A DNA stretch of 64,000 nt from Pelosinus sp. IPA-1 (GTDB lineage: Bacteria > Bacillota > Negativicutes > DSM-13327), in NCBI RefSeq assembly GCF_030269905.1, contig NZ_BSVC01000011.1, positions 62,001 to 126,000 of the forward strand. The letters run 5' to 3'. Shown here piece by piece: positions 62,945 to 64,000 of this stretch (its first letter is position 1; every line of letters starts with the position of its first letter). A program made the translations under genes and the position numbers. The notes under the pieces were generated by a model. The model searched no databases. It was not told the origin of the DNA and saw nothing but the letters and a program-made list of their open reading frames with translations.

Positions 62945-64000
62945 TCATAATGTATTTTTGCACTCTCGACATAAAGGAAACTCAGAGGAATCGTTATTTA
63001 AAATTGCATTGTGTAACTTTACTGTTTGTTGGCCAGTCCAAATCCGATCAATACCGTCCGTTGAATGCCCCAACTTCAGAACGCCATCTATATCGTAGCA
63101 GCATGGAGTAATGTCTCCATTCCATAGAACATTTAATTTTCCCAAAGGTTCTTTACAGAAGAATACTTCTTCATTTACACTATTCTGCATGCTTTTCATA
63201 AGCTCCATTTTACCTTCACTATTAAAAAACACCGGTTCACGATTACGTGTTAAGGAAATATAAAGAATACGGTCTGCAAATTGGGCCATCGGTTTCAAAA
63301 AAACTTCAGCTTTATTATACGCATCCTCAGAATGATCAGCAACAATAGTGGAAATAAAAATATTAATGTCTTTCGATAAGCCCAAGCTTTCACGAGCACA
63401 ATATAAATTCTTTACATTGTTTAGAATCATCTGGTATGAAGAGCCTCGTCGCACTTTTTCATAAGAAGATTCACTCATTCCGTCAATGCTAATTCCAATA
63501 ACATTGGGTTTTGCTTTCAAGAGATTTTCACAGATAAATTCGTCATTGAGAAGCAAACCGTTTGTTTGAAGTACAATGGTACAACCTTCCTTTTTTACGA
63601 TTTCAATCATTTCCGAAAAAGAATCATGAAGTAAAGGTTCTCCCATAAAAAAGAACTTTATGGCGCCTCTTCGAATCGCGTTAATCGTTCCTCCAAAGAC
63701 CAGGTGCTCTAACGGCAATGTTAAATATTTACTACTCCATCCATTAAAAATATTACGAAACAAATCAATATCCATAAATCCCATCGTGCGTTTCATCTTT
63801 TCCCTTGGACACATTGTACATCTCATATTACAGATATTGGTCGGTTCAATTTGTAGCATGTTAGGTGAACGGGGTACAAAACAAGCCCCTTCTGCCGTAT
63901 CAACCCGGTGCCATTGATTCATCACTATTTCAGCAGCCGTCGACAATACCTGATCGCCTGTTTGTGCAGCATAGTCCCTAATTTTTGTAGCTGCATCCAA
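62945..64000 (-). CDS. radical SAM/SPASM-domain protein, possibly 5'-truncated by the window
   Basis: At least 351 residues on the minus strand, running into the window edge; a TTG occurs at the very last codon, so the true start may be outside. The radical SAM cluster motif is CNMRCTMC (C-x3-C-x2-C, about residue 57). Partial TIM-barrel motifs follow: FFMGEPLLHDSF, IVLQTNGLLL and GISIDGMSESSYEKVR. A C-terminal SPASM region has CKEPLGKLNVLWNGDITPCCYD and CREC for an auxiliary FeS cluster. Such proteins mature peptides or modify sugars and cofactors; no substrate gene is visible. It converges on the IS remnant. Confidence 0.8.
   Translation of the reverse strand: MDAATKIRDYAAQTGDQVLSTAAEIVMNQWHRVDTAEGACFVPRSPNMLQIEPTNICNMRCTMCPREKMKRTMGFMDIDLFRNIFNGWSSKYLTLPLEHLVFGGTINAIRRGAIKFFFMGEPLLHDSFSEMIEIVKKEGCTIVLQTNGLLLNDEFICENLLKAKPNVIGISIDGMSESSYEKVRRGSSYQMILNNVKNLYCARESLGLSKDINIFISTIVADHSEDAYNKAEVFLKPMAQFADRILYISLTRNREPVFFNSEGKMELMKSMQNSVNEEVFFCKEPLGKLNVLWNGDITPCCYDIDGVLKLGHSTDGIDRIWTGQQTVKLHNAILNNDSSEFPLCRECKNTL

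Overview
The window looks like a chromosomal segment of a low-to-moderate GC Firmicute. It is most like a spore-forming Negativicute (Sporomusaceae, Pelosinus/Sporomusa type). This placement is inferred from gene content and order, not from a marker-gene search. Supporting points are Bacillus-like gene neighbourhoods (hpf-secA-prfB, ftsE-ftsX-M23 peptidase-ctpB-minJ-like-uvrB-uvrA, rapZ-yvcK-whiA), an S-layer pyruvyl transferase gene (csaB), strong AGGAGG ribosome binding sites, frequent TTG/GTG starts (secA, prfB, ftsE, ctpB, ccsA, nrfH, nrfA), an anaerobe-type BioW biotin pathway and a multiheme NrfHA nitrite reductase. No rRNA, tRNA or CRISPR array was seen.

Layout. 1-3701: end of a nonulosonic (sialic/legionaminic type) acid operon with four-base overlaps. 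3764-4406: a promoter, a candidate ~220-nt structured RNA and a small zinc-ribbon gene. 4622-9384: three tandem paralogous amino-acid-binding lipoproteins followed by one permease and one ATPase. 9426-14937: cspA, hpf, a small minus-strand gene, secA and prfB with its programmed frameshift. 14959-22667: DUF2993, DUF5693, csaB, YitT, split transketolase and an M50 protease. 23046-24219: GNAT acetyltransferase and nitroreductase. 24463-38834: cell division and wall genes, then the excinuclease genes uvrB, uvrA and uvrC with a LexA-like box, interrupted by a minus-strand biotin carboxylase. 38919-41620: LemA, a fossil of a second lemA, a TPM protein, rubredoxin and a ferritin-like protein. 41753-46815: second zinc-ribbon gene with a structured leader, malate dehydrogenase, Ogt, a small membrane protein, a HAD hydrolase and an old-yellow-enzyme. 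46911-51840: biotin operon (S-component-like membrane protein, bioW, bioF, bioD, bioA) behind two BirA-like operators. 51903-56711: PHP phosphatase, rapZ, yvcK, whiA, polysaccharide deacetylase. 56827-60690: ResB/CcsA cytochrome c maturation plus NrfH/NrfA. 60753-64000: unknown secreted protein, a decayed IS1182-type element and a truncated radical SAM/SPASM gene.

The segment is studded with about 17 copies of an 55-130 bp palindromic repeat family (arms AACCGCAGAGGCGCAGAG / CTCTGCGCCTCTGTGGTT) lying just after genes. Several carry a second arm type (CTTTGTGTCTTTGTGGTTC) into which variable small hairpins are nested at one fixed place. The repeats have shaped genes: one forms the C-terminus of ResB, and two lie in tandem duplications, one of which preserves the tail of a lost lemA paralogue.

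The main candidates for something undescribed are a ~120-nt two-hairpin RNA element with compensatory changes found directly after the stop codons of two unrelated genes (27176 and 43494), the ~220-nt RNA at 3810-4029 (possibly raiA-type), a three-way-junction leader at 41791-41883, and the nested hairpins of the repeat family.
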